NCBI RefSeq assembly: GCF_029227915.1
Contig: NC_079884.1
Location: 9,982,001-10,046,000, forward strand
Reading direction: 5' to 3'
DNA: 64,000 nt
From: Hydractinia symbiolongicarpus
Lineage: Eukaryota; Cnidaria; Hydrozoa; Anthoathecata; Hydractiniidae
Numbering within the stretch: position 1 is the stretch's first letter; every line of letters begins with the position of its first letter. A model generated the notes under the pieces. That model was not told the origin of the DNA, did not search any database, and saw nothing but the letters and a program-made list of their open reading frames with translations. The position numbers were made by a program, and so were the translations under genes. Shown piece by piece: positions 1-13,077 of this stretch.

Positions 1-230
1 GGTTCCTGCGAAGAAGGCTTTCATGCATCTCCCATTTGAACTACGGAGAGCCGTGCAAGCACAATAATCACTCCTCTAGAAAATCGTCTAAGGTATCAAT
101 CCTATTCTTATGCTAAACGCCAAGCAGAAAGGATAGATTCACGGTTTCATAGTCTCCGGCACGACTCGATCAGGAAATAAAATCGCGAGTTCTGGATTTA
201 AAGCGAAAACTCTACTACAGGTTATCCTAA
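1..230 (-). repeat. tRNA-derived SINE, family 1 (partial at window edge)
   Basis: Read on the minus strand, this begins near 220 with an A-box-like TAGAG.GTTTTCGCTTTAAA stretch, continues through a B-box-like region and then CTATCCTTTCTGCTTGGCG. The same order occurs at 33508-33690 (+) and 19735-19893 (-). Three copies with a tRNA-like head and a shared body indicate a SINE. This copy is diverged and may continue off the window. Confidence 0.6.
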
Positions 231-1060
231 TATTAGTAGTAAAAGAAAGTTCGAAATTAACTTTTTTTCCTAAAGTTATAAATTAATGCTACATAATATT
301 AATTATCAGTTTAACTTGCGGCCAAGATTAGGAAAAGGACTGAAAAAAATAACTGTAAACCAGAATACATCAGTTTATAAGCAGGAAAAAACCATGCTAG
401 CGATGACATGTGTGTGTTCTTATCTAAATGCAGCCACAATATTGAAACGATAAATGAAACTCCACAAGGTCCGTATCCGTAGAGAGATATCATTCATCAT
501 AAATCAACAATTTTACCTACCTCGTCTTCAGGATTATTTGCTACCCTCAGCTTTAAAAAGCTACGTATATATTCAACTTTATAGATAACGTTATAAGTGT
601 TAATTCATACTCTAAGTGACGTAATAAGAATAAGCACAGATTTAACTGACTACTTTCTTTTCTTTTTTCTTTTTTTAAACGTGCTTTTTTTAAGCATTAC
701 AATTAAGGATGTTCTCTATTTACCATTTCTTTATAAATTTGAAACCAACGAAAAATCTTTTTTTTTAATTTAACCATTTACTTTTGAATTTTGTTATTCT
801 CATCGATTTTTATAAGTTTAGCATCGTCACCAAAAATATCATACATATGAGCTACTGTTTTTATTGAAGGACCTTTTATTTAGTGTTATACTTACTTTAG
901 TTTATTTGCTAACTTGGTGTATATATTATTTTCGTATGTTGAAAATTTGTTTTTTTGCAGTATGTGTGGTTTTAGGTTTTTATTAAAATGTTTATTCAGA
1001 CTTGTATTTCTTCATCTATTTTTTAGGTTAGCAGTTTTTAAACCAGATGTTATCTAATAT
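231..1060. other. No gene seen; AT-rich intergenic DNA
   Basis: Only short open frames without recognisable protein similarity. Poly-T tracts lie near 655-680 and 755-770. No promoter, RNA gene or structured repeat was recognised. Confidence 0.6.
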
Positions 1061-1148
1061 GATATGATGCTAATATTTTAAGAACGAACCCGCTGCTTTT
1101 ATGTGATATGATGCTAATATTTTAAGAACGAACCCGCTGCTGTTATGT
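1061..1148. repeat. 44-bp direct tandem duplication
   Basis: Two adjacent copies of a 44-bp unit starting GATATGATGCTAATATTTTA. They differ at about one base (GCTTTTATGT against GCTGTTATGT). The near identity suggests a recent duplication. Confidence 0.85.
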
Positions 1149-1250
1149 GCGCTTTTTATCGTTATAGTTTACTAAGTTAGACATTTCTCTAATCTATTAG
1201 GTACTTAAATAATTGTTTTGATGGCCAATTTTGTTTTTGTCAAATCGTCA

Positions 1251-1308
1251 CCCAACCTCGTTACCAGCGCATGCGGTCTGTTTTTTATATCGGGACAGTG
1301 GACAAGGT
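1251..1308. mobile_element. Short inverted element of the CCAACCTCG family
   Basis: Starts CCAACCTCGTTACCAG and ends ACAGTGGACAAGGTTG, which is roughly its reverse complement. Related inverted pairs occur at 12380-12490, 43939-43996, 46459-46552, 50506-50620 and 59375-59452, so this is a dispersed foldback or MITE-like family. Confidence 0.55.
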
Positions 1309-3560
1309 TGATCGCCACCAGTGCACTGTGAAATACAAATGTAAATGTTTTTATTTAGTAATTACAAAAACTCATAAAACGAACATTGAACTTGAATTAA
1401 CTAACATTGACAATTCCCGTGAGATTATAATCAGGAGACTGTAAAACCGAGATGTGGAAAACTTACTAAAATTTTCGGGAGCAAGAGCGGGTCACATCAT
1501 TTATTTAGTCCTTCAAAAAGTTTACATTTTTGTAGGTAAGTAGAGTCTCTATAATGTGAGATACACGTGTAAAAACAAAACATCAGGAGAGTCGCATATT
1601 AGACTACTGTTTGGTATTCATATATTCTATTGTGATGTGATTAATCTATAAAGTGAAGTTCTATTTGCTTTTCCTTAACCATAAACAAAACACTGACACA
1701 AAACATACTTACTTTCTCCCTACAATGAATTTAGATAATGTATGTCTAGAGCAGTTTATTTGAACCCTATTTGATTCCGCCCAGATTTCCGGGCAATTTT
1801 TGGCAGTTTTTTATGCGATCTGCATAAAAAACGTAAAATATGTTACCATAATATGTTCGAAAAACCTCGAACTGAATAGAGTTAAGTTGACTTTAGTCTA
1901 AAATAAGACTATAGTTCGAGTTAATGCGATTTTTTCAAGAGAAGGGGCAACTGTTACCAGGAAAAGGTGCAATCTTGGCGATAGAAAAAGCATGCAAGTC
2001 CCTTAAAAAAAATAGATCGAGTTAACAAATGTTTATCTAAAGTTTGATTTAACCGAAGTTTTTTATAAGAAAGTATTAAGTTCAATGGTTCAAAAAAAAT
2101 AAAAGTTTGAGTTACCGGTGTTCGAGTTACCGGGAACGAACTTTATGTTTTGTGATTTTGCCAAAAATTCGCGAAATCGCGAATTATTACAACCACGAAA
2201 ATCTGGACTTCTAAGGTATAAAGTTTGATTCCACGATGAATGAAATAGGATTAGAAACGTGTGGCTAACAACCTTCGAAAGCAATAAAAATACATGCGCT
2301 GATGAGATTAGCGAATTAGATTTAAAGAATATTTTTAACGTCATCATTAAACCATTCATTCAAACTTGTAAATTTCCAGATAAATAAACACATTTTTTCA
2401 AAATTAATGACAACTTCCTTACTTTTCTAAGTTCTTAGAAACGATCTTTAAATGCAGATTTGAATGATAATAAAAATACTACATTTCCATTAAAAAAAAA
2501 CCTATGAATATACGACTATGATTTAACTCATCAGTTATTGGCGCCTTAAATAGAGTGTTTCGCTATTGCATTCATTGACCTTTTCAAAGGTTTTTGATCA
2601 GGAAAATCTTAATGTTGTTTTAAACCCAGAAGATTAATCTGCATTATTGAGAAACAGAAAAGAACGCACACAATAATCTTTTTTGTGGCCCACCAAAACT
2701 CAATACTTAAGTTGACTCCGCTTAGTTTCATATAATTTACAGGTTTTGGTGTAAAATTGATTTCTTTCAGGTGAAAATTGGCATAGTGAACAAGACAGGT
2801 ATGTTAAAAATAAAGTCAAAACCTTGAATCTACCTCGTACAAAATTGGCACAAATATTTAAAGTGCTTTGTTGTGACATAGTGTAGAAAGAAGACATGAT
2901 GATAATTACAATTAATCAGTTTGCGTAGAAATTCAATATTAGGCAAGTTGTTAGCATATTTTAAATTTTCACAATTAGTACAATTTTTCTCCAAATTAGG
3001 ACAGATATTTAATCTTCTAATTTTTACATAAAAGACAATGAACTACCACCATGATTAAAGTCATTTATGTAAGAAATATCTCGCTTAATGTGATATATTT
3101 TTTAGTCTTCACTGTTTTTTTTAAAAATTTCAATCTGAAGTTCAGGTTCTTAAGGCTACTTGTTTAAATTCAGGGGTTTTCAGGGTTGTGCGGGTCCTCT
3201 AGACACACTGGTGTAACGCGTCACAAACTCCACCTCCAGCTACATTAATTTCGTGAGATTTTTTGGCGGGAAAAGAAATAAGCAACATCTTTAATTATTT
3301 ATGATAATTAATTTAAATTTATAAACAATAACACTGCAAAAATTATGCATCAATGCATTTCAAAAACTAGTTTAACCCAGAAATCTGTTACGTTAGAAGA
3401 GACACTTGTTATTTTCAACTCACTTCATTCTAAAATTGCAAGAATACATTGGTTTTAAACTTAAAGCAATATATAACGACCTATTAACACCATAAGCCTC
3501 CGAGCACAAACCATGAGCTTATAAAAGTTTAAGCTTTTTATGCTGGACCTTCCACACGGA
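1309..3560. other. No gene seen; contains a possible pogo-type remnant
   Basis: At 1855-2130 the phrases TTCGAGTTA and TCGAACTGAATAGAGTTA recur, as in the ends of the pogo-like elements at 40631-40962 and 56333-57010. The rest holds only short frames. An 89-codon minus-strand frame at 2090-2359 overlaps the remnant and shows no protein family I recognise. Confidence 0.45.
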
Positions 3561-3564
3561 TGCA

Positions 3565-3664
3565 GGCTTATACACGGGTGATGATGGATCAAAAGACGGA
3601 TGATGGGCTTCTACACGGGTGATGATGGGTCAAGAGACGGATGATGGGCTTCTACACGGGTGAA
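3565..3664. repeat. 41-bp minisatellite, about 2.4 copies
   Basis: The phrase TACACGGGTGATGATGG recurs at 3571, 3612 and (partly) 3653, giving a 41-bp period with an internal GACGGATGATGGG. Nothing coding is evident. From 3665 to 4137 no gene is recognised. Confidence 0.8.
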
Positions 3665-4137
3665 GCGCCGATACAAACGAAAGACAATAGCATCCATTCC
3701 GGAAGTAAAATATTTTATAACACAAACATCTTTATTTATCGGTCTAAGTATGAACATCAAGTTGTAACAATGACTAAATTTGCACCATCAGGAAACGTTG
3801 TTGACCACAAAACACTTTTAAATGCAGAGACAGAGCTTCCATTTATTGTTTTTTTGATACAATGGACCTAAACATGGGAGAGCTCACACATAAAGAAGTA
3901 AATACTAGGCTTTAACGGGGGGAGACCAGGATGGACAAATATTCTTGAGGTTTACGGCAGTACCTTGATAGCAAGAGCTGTGTCAACTCAATTCTACTTC
4001 TGTGCTATAACACCTACACGTTTTGGAGATAAGATATTTTTTGTACTTGTCAGTTTTTAACTATAAATCGTGAAAATATAAACAATTTGTCAAAGAGATA
4101 AATTACAATATCATAGTATATAATATTATATAAAAAA

Positions 4138-7100
4138 TTAAACTAGTTCCAGATAGGTTAAAGGCACTTTCCCACGCTGTAAACCACGCTCCGCCATCAT
4201 CCAGTCACCATCTAATCCCTCCACACTATAAACTGTCACTACCTAGAAAAAAAGAATTTAACGAAAACTAAAAAATCACATTTTTTATCAAAACAATGGA
4301 AAACCATTACATGTTTTTTTTTGTTTAATATACCATTGAAATTCGAATTCGAGGATGAAAAAGACTCCATGTTATTCTAGTCCAAAAATCAGTTCATCAG
4401 GCTTATGAGCTTTCTATATGCACAACCCTAATACAAATAAAACAGTAGGAATTGTAATGTTAACTCAACCATCTTTCCTTTGTTAATATGCGAGTAATTA
4501 CTTTTAAAAAAGCGCATTCTTCTTAGTTTTGCTAAGAATTTACATCGTTTTAAATTATGCTTGCTCAAATTCAAATAAGATGGGTGCCTCTGAGTCAAAC
4601 TTAAATATGTGATAAAAAATATAGAGGGCTGCTTAAATCAGAGAAGTTATTTGCGGTGCGTTCAACCCAACCATTGTATAGGAAAACAAACAAGCGTCAA
4701 AGTATGCGAATACACACACCTCGTCTGCTAGCAGAGACAATTCAGACTGGTCAACTGCATCATAGTCATACAATACTACAGCTTTCCTTGTCACAGCTGG
4801 CTTTTCAGGGTTCACGTCGCTTGCCAAATGTGAGGGTGGTGCAGAGGGCGCTGTAATATGCGGTGCAGTGGGCGGTTTAGGGCGTGTAGGAGGATGAGTC
4901 GGCCTAAAAGACAATGGAAACGAATAAGTATTGTATGACGATCCATATTTGTATATATTTTGCAAAATAAAGGTCGGGCTCACAATGACAAAACTTTTAG
5001 GCCATTGATTTTAATCCCAATTACAATCCTGAACTAAAATTGGCACCAAACAACAAGTAAATTTACTCGAAAGCAGGCCACGAAAGTTTCTCCCTTCGCC
5101 ACTCTACTACGCCACATAGTGTTCATAGTATTTATCTAAAAAATAAATCTCCTTACAATGATATCATTGTCCCTGTTAAGCAGGCTTCAAAATATATATT
5201 TTCTCTGACTTCATAAAATTCGAGTTGATGTCCACATGCTGGTAACTAATTCGTAATCTTAATTCTGCAATTTTAATAAAAATGTGCGCAATTCTGAAAA
5301 TTGTTTACTTTGCACAGGTCCTATTAGCAGCTCATACCCCTGTAATTCTTTCCATAAACAATTTCTTTCTTCGAGTAGCTACACTTTTCACTCATTGTTT
5401 AAATTGGTTCACGAAATATGCAATGCAATGAGGCCCAAAGTTTTGTTTGGGTTGCATGCACAACAAAGCTCGTTTACGTGTGAAAAGGATGCACAACAAA
5501 GCTGGTTCGCACCCCTCACAAACAAATAAATGTGCTACTCACTGTTGCAGTTCTTTTTGCAAGTCCGCAATATATTGTTGACATTGTGCATGGTACATAC
5601 CCATAGCTTCAACAAGACTTTGTAACGCTGATAAATGATTCGCCTGAAATTGAATGAAAGTATACATAAAATGTAAAAAGGATATTTACAAAAGTGGACA
5701 ATCTTTAACAGTTTGTCGAAGCGGTTTTAAAGTTTGTATAACTTTTGCTTTAAAGAAGCACTTAGGTGATAACATACTTGGTGTATACTTGACATAAATC
5801 AATGTTATCATGTCATCATTTTAGCAGGCCTTTTCTGTTAACTGTGCTAAATCTGGTCGAAAACCAAGCAGTTTTTATTTTTGTATAAATTTTGGACTAA
5901 AAGAGCACATAGGTATTAAAAATTTTAGCGGAAAACGGCGTTAAAGTCACAAAAAATCAACATTCTGATGTCACCGTTATCTTTGACATACTCTTCATGC
6001 TAACTGCACCAAATCTGGTCGAAAACAAAGCGGTGTTACCATCAAGCGTTTTTGTTAACTTCCAAATCTTGTCGAAAACAAAAACTAATTTTGTCCTGAA
6101 ATAAACCCACTGATGTTTTTATGTCCGTGCGAAGTTGGGGATTTTAATGCTCAGTGCGATGCCCCGCCTTGGTTTAAACGGCTTTGCACTACAAGTCAGT
6201 TCACAAATGGGGTTTAATACTACTCCTATGAGACAATAACTGGGTACTAGCCAATAAACTCGTTGTTGCAGCAGAATATTACCATACCATTATCACATGA
6301 AAAGACCAGTTTCCGCTGTTTGCATAATAGAATATTGATGTTGTTATGTGGCGCGTGTCCTTGTGGTTATGAAGTTCGCTTCGTAATCACAAGGTTTGTG
6401 GTTCGGTACACACTCGGGCATGTTTAGCTAGTGTTCTTACAAGAGCTACGGGTTAACCCATGCCATGTGAGGGAAATTGGTTAGGCAATGCCGGTGTGTA
6501 CTTAATGTATACATTCAGGACACAGGACTTACGTTGATAAAAGTGTTTTCAACACCGAAGTGGCTATATCCTGTATAAATATTTGGAATAATAATAATAT
6601 TGGCTTACATGAGCTGTAGCTATTCCTTCGAGTAACAATTTTGTGATTTCTTGCTGTCTGTCAAAATCGGATTGTGCTTGACGAAGATCAGTTTCTGCCT
6701 GTAAAATAATTTTTAGTTTTTTAAATGGTTTTTACCTTATTAACCCTTTCATTACCTGGGCGAGTGGTCTAGGTAGTTTTGGTTACTCTTTCGGAAAGAC
6801 TATATCTAATGGTTATAACTCTCGATTGTTATTCCTGTAAGTAGATTGAACAACATAAATGAAATAACTGCAGAAACAAAAATCCCATATACTTGTCTCA
6901 TTCTTTCAGCTGTAGGAGCCTTCTTAACTTTTGATTTACAAGCATCCAAATCTAATCTTTTAACATCTAAGGTTCTTTTCTCTTTCTAATAAATAGAAAA
7001 CAAAACTTGGAATCAAAACGCAATGCAATGATATAGCAAGGTAATAACAGACGTTTTTACATCTTAACAAATACTAAACATTACATGAAACAGTGATACA

Positions 7101-10100
7101 GTAAATAATAAAGTATATCTTCAAAAACATGATAACGAAGACCTTATTAATTGGCTATTATTCTTGGGTTGTCAAATACTCTCTCCTATATTACACATCT
7201 TGATTGCAAATTACATCCACCCACTTGTGTAATCTCTATTTTAAAGGCTAACTAAGCACACACGCAGCTTCCAATTGATGTGTTAATGTAGTGTTTTAAA
7301 ATGTATCAAGAATATACTAATAAGAGATTCAGTAGATTATACACTGGGGTGTGTAGCCAGAATAAAGCGTATATATCTCGAAGAGAAATATGTTTATCTG
7401 CAGCCGTCATAGACAGACACAACTTCCATATTATCATATAGATAACTAGTCAAGGCATTTTCTATGTAAAATGCAACTCACTGTTATTGTTTTCATTTCA
7501 TTCTCTAAGAAACTTCGTAACGGGTGAAGGTAATGCGACATGGACTTTTGCATATAATCTTTCTCCGAATTTCCCATCTTTTTTAATGTGGATCCAACTT
7601 TCACCAGTGAGGAACCTAAATTATTAATAGCAATTTAACATGACAAAACAGTATCTTGTTTTCCTTGTTAAAGTTTCTTATGCTAATATTCCATGGACGT
7701 CACCTTATCAGATCACATAACGATGGTTATTAAATGCATTTTCAACTAAAAGTGAGGGAAAAATAGGTAGTTAAAATTACTGTTATAAAATATAAAACAT
7801 TATCAAAAGTAAACAGTCTATTTAAACTCTTTGGAACTGATAGAAATGCAATATTGGATAAAATCCCATCAAACAAAAACAACTGCATACACCTGGTTTT
7901 ATAAGTCATATCTCCTAAATTTAAAATTGAAACGATTCCTGTGGTATCCCAAACATATTTTATTTGGTTTTAAGACAAAAAAGACTGGATTTGTAAGCTT
8001 TTGTAGTAAAATAAAGAAAGGATGGTGAAAATGAAAGGTACACTGTAACCTATAATGCTCTTAAATTATACAAAACTAATGTAGTTATTTTTTTAACATG
8101 GCACAAATTAACACAAACGGAAAAAGGACAATAACTAATGTTCACAAAGTGTGGAAGCAATGTTAATTACTGTTCTGTACTCCAGTTGTAAACCTTGTCT
8201 TGATCAACCACCAACCACTATTTTCAACCGAGATACAGAGTTTAAAACGGAATAAGCATTTATGGACTAGAGTATTACCTTATTTTGTTAATCTTGTGTT
8301 AGGTAATGTAATAAAAAATTCTCTTGATTTTACTAACCATATGCAGTCCCTGGTCCAACTTCACGCCCTGCATCTTGCATAGTTTGTCCCAAAACAAAAG
8401 AATTTGTAGGTCGAGGTGGATTCTTTTTATCAAGTTTTTCATACATAAACTCCTCAATTCGTAAACCTAAGCAAAATTCAGATCATCTTTTTAGCACTGT
8501 ACATGCAATGTAACAAAATTTTAAACTCAATAAGCTAACATTAACGCAGTATACTTGGCAGCACTTGATGTGTGAACCTTTGATTGAAAATGGCTTGGTA
8601 AATCAGTACCTGGATTTGGCTGCAACATTGCTTCTGCTTGTCGAAGAACTTTTTCTGTCAACTGTTTTGTTCTCTCTGCTCGAGCACACAGGTTTTCAAA
8701 CTGCGCATCATATTCTGTTTTTTCAGCACTTCCGATGCGTTCTTCAGTAAACTATATGTAATCAAAGCAAAATAGTCCATTTCTAAATCAAAGACTGAAA
8801 CAGCCATTTTTTAATATCTTTCTATCAAAGTAATGATGGAGAAACAGAAATCGATAGGGATCTTGATATTGTTTACGCGTGTTGCAAAGAGAAAATGTGT
8901 TTTTTGTACTTAAATAAACTACACATTCCTAACCTAAAAATTCCTAACCTAAAAATTCCGCAACTAATAATTCCTAAAATAAAATCTTTGCACCTGTGAC
9001 GCTATTTGTTAAAAAACTAATTTCAAACCCTTTATATCACCTTTATTGAATTGAAAAACTTTCAATTTTGTTGGCATTCATTGACAACATTTTTCTTTTA
9101 GGTCCAAATTTCTGGTTATGTTATTTGAACTCAACCATTTTAAAAATGATTGACCTTAGCCAGTGAATTTTTTTTCCTATTTTGCCAAAACCTTTATAAT
9201 TAATAATAATAGCAATATACATAATTTTCAAAACATCCAAGTCAAACAATGTGAAGCCAACTACTTACCAAATACTAAATATATTTGTTTGGGTTTGCTT
9301 AAAACGAGGTTTTTTCCAATATTGACAAGATGAATAATATATATTTGGCCACAAAACTTTGTTTTTGACCCAGTGTTTTTTCTTTCCACTTCCATAATAG
9401 TTTATATAAGAAAATGCCAAACCCCTTCTTGATTTTTTTAAAAACATTTTTACTATCATCAGGATGCAAATGATACATTTATTTGAAATTTTAATACATA
9501 CACCTCATTCAATAAGAGACAGAGTAGGCTGATAACATATGAGTCAGGTGGCTGTAAGACACAGATAGATTACTTCCTAGTTAGAAAGTCAGACAAGAAA
9601 GTGGTGAAGGGCGTGAAAGTTATATCAGGGGAAGAGTGTGTTTCCCAGCTGAAGGAAGAGATTGTAGCAAGACAATTTAGTGCAAAAGTTCAGCAGTTAG
9701 CCAACAATGGTCAGTGTGATAGTAACAATGTTGAAAGTACTTGGACTACTTTGAAGAATTGTTTTCTAGAAGCTTCTGATGACACCTGTGGGTGGATGAA
9801 AGGACCAGCTAGACATAGACAGACCTGGTGGTGGAATAATGAGGTTGACCAGTGTATAAAGGAAAGGAGGAAACTTTGGAAAGAGTTGAAGTCAGGTGGT
9901 AGTAAAAATTTTTACTTAGAAGATAAGCGTTGTTCTCGTACAGCAGTGTATAAGGCAAAATCAGAACCAGAGAGAAACAGACTTGCAGATGTGTTAAGAA
10001 GGGAAGACCAGCGCAATGAGGTATTTAAGATAGCAAAGCAAATGAAAAAGACTAATCAAGATGTTGTAGGTGACAAGTGTATAACTAATGATGAAGGTTT

Positions 10101-12172
10101 TTGGCTAGCACAGAGGAGGAGAAAAGGGTAGCTTGGAACAATTATTATCAGAGGTTGCTTAACACTGAGTTTGATTGGGATGAGGATAATTTGTCTGATG
10201 ATGATGTTGTAAAAATGTAATTGGGTAAGAAAGTGTAGAGACTTGATAGTTCCTGGGGCAAAGCCCAGAGGCAGACTTGGCAGGAGGTTATAAGGACAGA
10301 CTTGATACAGAGGAAGTCGAGTTTAGATCTAATACAGACTAGATCAGATTGGAAGAGGGTCATTATTATATCCCGTCCAACCCATTCTAGCATGGAAAAC
10401 GGACGTTAAAGCGAGAATGATGATGATGATGACACCTATTATGCAAAAATTTAGAAAACAAAAATTATATAACAACTTTTTTTTCTAAATTTCTTTGTTG
10501 AAAAATTTATTTAAAAAATATTTTTTTTTTAGCCATGTGTCCAACATAAGTCTGTAACATAAAGATTATGCAAACACGAACACGAAGAATGTCAGTTACT
10601 GTCAAATACTAAGCCTTTTTATAAAGATCTATTTTTTTACCAAACAGATTCTTATTATTCACACAGGGAAAAAAAATGGTGGGGAATTAGGTTAAATTAA
10701 TCAAAATAATCCAAATTAATATCTAAATTGTTGAACAGGAGTTATAAGTGGATCTTTTTAAACATCATCTTGAGAAGACATATGTTTCAAAATAAAAAAC
10801 TATTGATCGCAATCTTTTATTTTCCTTTCTGAAAAGAAATAACCATTATGCTTTTCAAGAAAAAAAATATTTCTGGTAGTTTGATAGATGATAGAAAGAC
10901 AAATTAAAATGCAAAATTTAAATTTTCAATATGTTAAATGAGCTGAAGAACCGTTGCACTGCAGTGAAATTGAATCTGTAATGGATATTTACAAAATATA
11001 TAGCCAAACTGCTTTACTATTTGCGGATCCGCAGAGGTGTGCATATTTTACATGGCCAGCCACACAAATATTGAAGGATATACCCTGTCTATTATTTCTA
11101 AAAAGGGCCATGGCTTTGATAGGAAGTCCAGGAGTATTAATGCTCATTTCGAGCCATGCAGATCCAATCAGGGTCCTGGTATGCCAGACAATTCCCTGCA
11201 ACATCTAACAACCCACACAATGCGCCATCTCCCCAATTTTTCTCACAAGGTTTGGGTTAACCCAGAGATATGGTAACAATCACTTGCCCATAGAAGAATT
11301 GAAGCTTAGTCTCCTGCAAAAAGTGCAAGAGCTATAACCACTAAGCTGCGGAACCACAAGGGACAAGTTCACATTTATAATATGAGATGAAAAGATGCTA
11401 CTAGCCACAGTAGAAAAGTGAAACTTTGTTTTTTCACATTTTACTGGTTGCCAAATGTCACATGATACTTTTAAACCAATTACAGGTCCATACTTTTTAG
11501 AGTAGCCTTTATAATTTGAGGGAAAACACGGCTTTCACGCAGTCCCCTCTTTATAAATAGGGGTTGAATATTTCATAGAATCTTTGTTTTCTAACTTCAA
11601 ATGTGTCATATTGTGTGGTCTTAGAAAAGCTTTTACTAACTTAGCTTTTGTTAATTTAGATACTTGTAGTTCTTGTTTAATCAAAGCTTCTTCTGAGAGT
11701 TTGACCGGTAAATGTTGGTGTTTTTCCTCAACCGAAAGTTGTACCACGTGACATTTCCACTGTTAGAATGTACAAAAACCCTTTAAAACATAAACATTGA
11801 AACTCGTCGCTAGGCTATACCCCATGTTTTAAATTATTATAACCCCTATTTGTAATCATTTTTTGAGACAAGTGACAAAACATATTCCTCAAAAATAGAT
11901 GGCTAACCAAAAAATATAGCCCAGTACTAAGGCTGTCAAAGGCTGTAAAAATCATTGCACTTTCATTATTATTTTATTACTTGGACCGAGTCTCCTCAAC
12001 AAGCCTTCCACATAGTTATGCCCAAGTAACATGCCATTTTTAGATTGAAATAAAGGCCAATATTTTTTACCTGTCTTGCCCTTGTCCAACCAGTTTTACT
12101 GGCGCTAATGGCAGAACTTGCCATTTTCAGAAAAGACTCTTTGTAATCTTGAGCTTGATCATTTGTCGCCAT
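4138..12172 (-). CDS. SH3GLB1: Endophilin-B (SH3 domain GRB2-like protein B), nine coding exons
   Basis: Coding exons on the minus strand, 5' to 3': 12172-12071, 8751-8610, 8466-8338, 7615-7482, 6985-6893, 6698-6609, 5643-5543, 4903-4720, 4242-4138. They sum to 1080 nt (359 residues plus stop), close to the ~365 of vertebrate endophilin-B1, and every junction is GT-AG and in phase. Residues ~1-34 form a basic amphipathic N-terminus (KESFLKMASSAISASK), like the H0 helix of N-BAR proteins. Residues ~35-263 are the BAR domain, with FTEERIGSAEKTEYDAQFEN, QPNPG, RIEEFMYEKLD and SDFDRQQEITKLLLEGI. A proline-rich linker (~265-290) leads to a C-terminal SH3 domain (~303-359) with VLYDYD, SELSLLADE and GDWMMAE. 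Family role: membrane curvature in autophagy, mitochondrial dynamics and endosomal traffic. The introns carry repeats. B1 rather than B2 is the best guess; the assignment to the endophilin-B family is firm. Confidence 0.95.
5700..6115 (-). repeat. Diverged tandem repeat, inverted relative of the 49.3-kb array
   Basis: Lies in endophilin-B intron 6. Phrases such as GTTAACTGTGCTAAATCTGG, GGTCGAAAACAAAGCGG and TGATGTCACCGTTAT recur two or three times. They match, in reverse complement and with substitutions, the ~129-bp unit tandemly repeated at 49345-49975. It is an older, degraded copy of the same satellite-like family. Confidence 0.65.
6352..6600 (+). repeat. tRNA-derived SINE, family 2, with AAT-repeat tail
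   Basis: The head has tRNA-like boxes (TGTGGTTATGAAGTTCGC, then GGTTTGTGGTTCGGTAC). The body contains GGGTTAACCCATGCCATGTG and the tail is ATAATAATAAT. A diverged relative lies at about 11190-11358 on the other strand. It sits in endophilin-B intron 6, antisense to the gene, and its tail ends about 8 bp from the exon 6 splice donor. Confidence 0.6.
8925..8985. repeat. Short tandem repeat, ~15-bp unit
   Basis: ATTCCTAACCTAAAA occurs twice head to tail, followed by two decayed copies. It lies in endophilin-B intron 1. Confidence 0.6.
9505..10432 (+). mobile_element. RTE/CFDP2-like LINE fragment, internally deleted
   Basis: From about 9511 the frame reads TYESGGCKTQIDYFLVRK, the C-terminal part of an apurinic-type endonuclease as found in RTE/BovB elements and the CFDP2 protein. 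It runs into a 176-codon open stretch (9601-10131) containing RQTWWWNNEVDQCIKERRKLW. Around 10200-10250 it jumps to the last codons of the usual ORF2 (TWQEVIRTDLIQ, SDWKRVIIISRPTHSSMENG), so the reverse transcriptase is missing. The 3' end is CATGGAAAACGGACGTTAAA followed by ATG repeats, typical of this class. It lies in endophilin-B intron 1, antisense to the gene. It cannot move by itself. Confidence 0.85.
11190..11358 (-). repeat. Diverged SINE, family 2
   Basis: The reverse complement shows CTGGGTTAACCCAAACCTTG and GAGAAAAATTGGGGAG in the same order as the SINE at 6352-6600, preceded by a tRNA-like GCAGCTTAGTGGTTATAGCTC. It lies in endophilin-B intron 1, in the gene's orientation. Confidence 0.5.
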
Positions 12173-13077
12173 CTTGTTAACTTGGTAATGACGTAATGAC
12201 CCTTCTCGGAAATCCTTTTTTTCTTGCCGGGTACCACGAGACGTGAACGTTAAAAAGCTTGTTTTTAATCTTTAAACTTTGGTCGTAAAACCTAGTTTGG
12301 ATTCGAGGTCGTATTGATTTCTTTAAAATAGGCTTCTCTCCACCTCCGTGTTTTTTTGTTTCTACTCCTAGCTAGTACTGTCCAACGTACGTTGGGCAAT
12401 ATTATCGCCCGTTGACATCGGGACGGCGATATCTCTCCATCCTGGAGTCAGAAAAGGTACAAGACGCCCTAGGGACGAGATTGAGTTTTTTCCTCTCTTC
12501 TCCTCTTTTACTGTGTTAATAGATTGGTAAAGCTTGATAAGACGACACGAGGAGTAGTCGAGGTATAAAAGCTGACCAAAGTAATTATCAAAGCTATTTT
12601 GCGGCCCAAACTGGCAATTTTAGCTGAAATCTTATAATTTTCAAGGTGTATTCCTCTTTTTAGATCTCTAATGGACTCAAAGATAACTTAACATTTATTT
12701 CAACAAAGACAAAATTTGAGTTTAATACTGTCCGAGAGATGCAGTCAGAATAAAAAAATCAGCTGTTGTGAATGTTCTTAAAATACAAGAGATTATGCAC
12801 TGCCAACAAATATGCTTGATTGATGGATTGATGTAAAGATTCTGGAAATAAAACTCGCGAGCTAATGCACGTTCCACGACGATGATCGATCATTAAAGAA
12901 GGATTACACAGAATATTCTGATTAAAAATAGTTTATTGTGTTGTTCCTCTTGTTTATGGAGTTGCTGATTTATGCAAATCATTCCTTTAGAACGCTCTTC
13001 TTTTTTCTTTATTTTACGCATATATAGGCTTTCTTCCACTTCCCCTTGCTGGGAACGTTTGTAAAAAAGATGTTATT
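12173..13077. other. Upstream region of endophilin-B; no gene, one MITE-like copy
   Basis: Presumed promoter and 5' UTR of the minus-strand endophilin-B gene; no clear TATA box. At about 12380-12490 there is a diverged CCAACCTCG-family copy, with GGGACGGCGATATCTC and CCCTAGGGACGAGATTG shared with 50506-50620. Otherwise no gene is seen. Confidence 0.5.
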
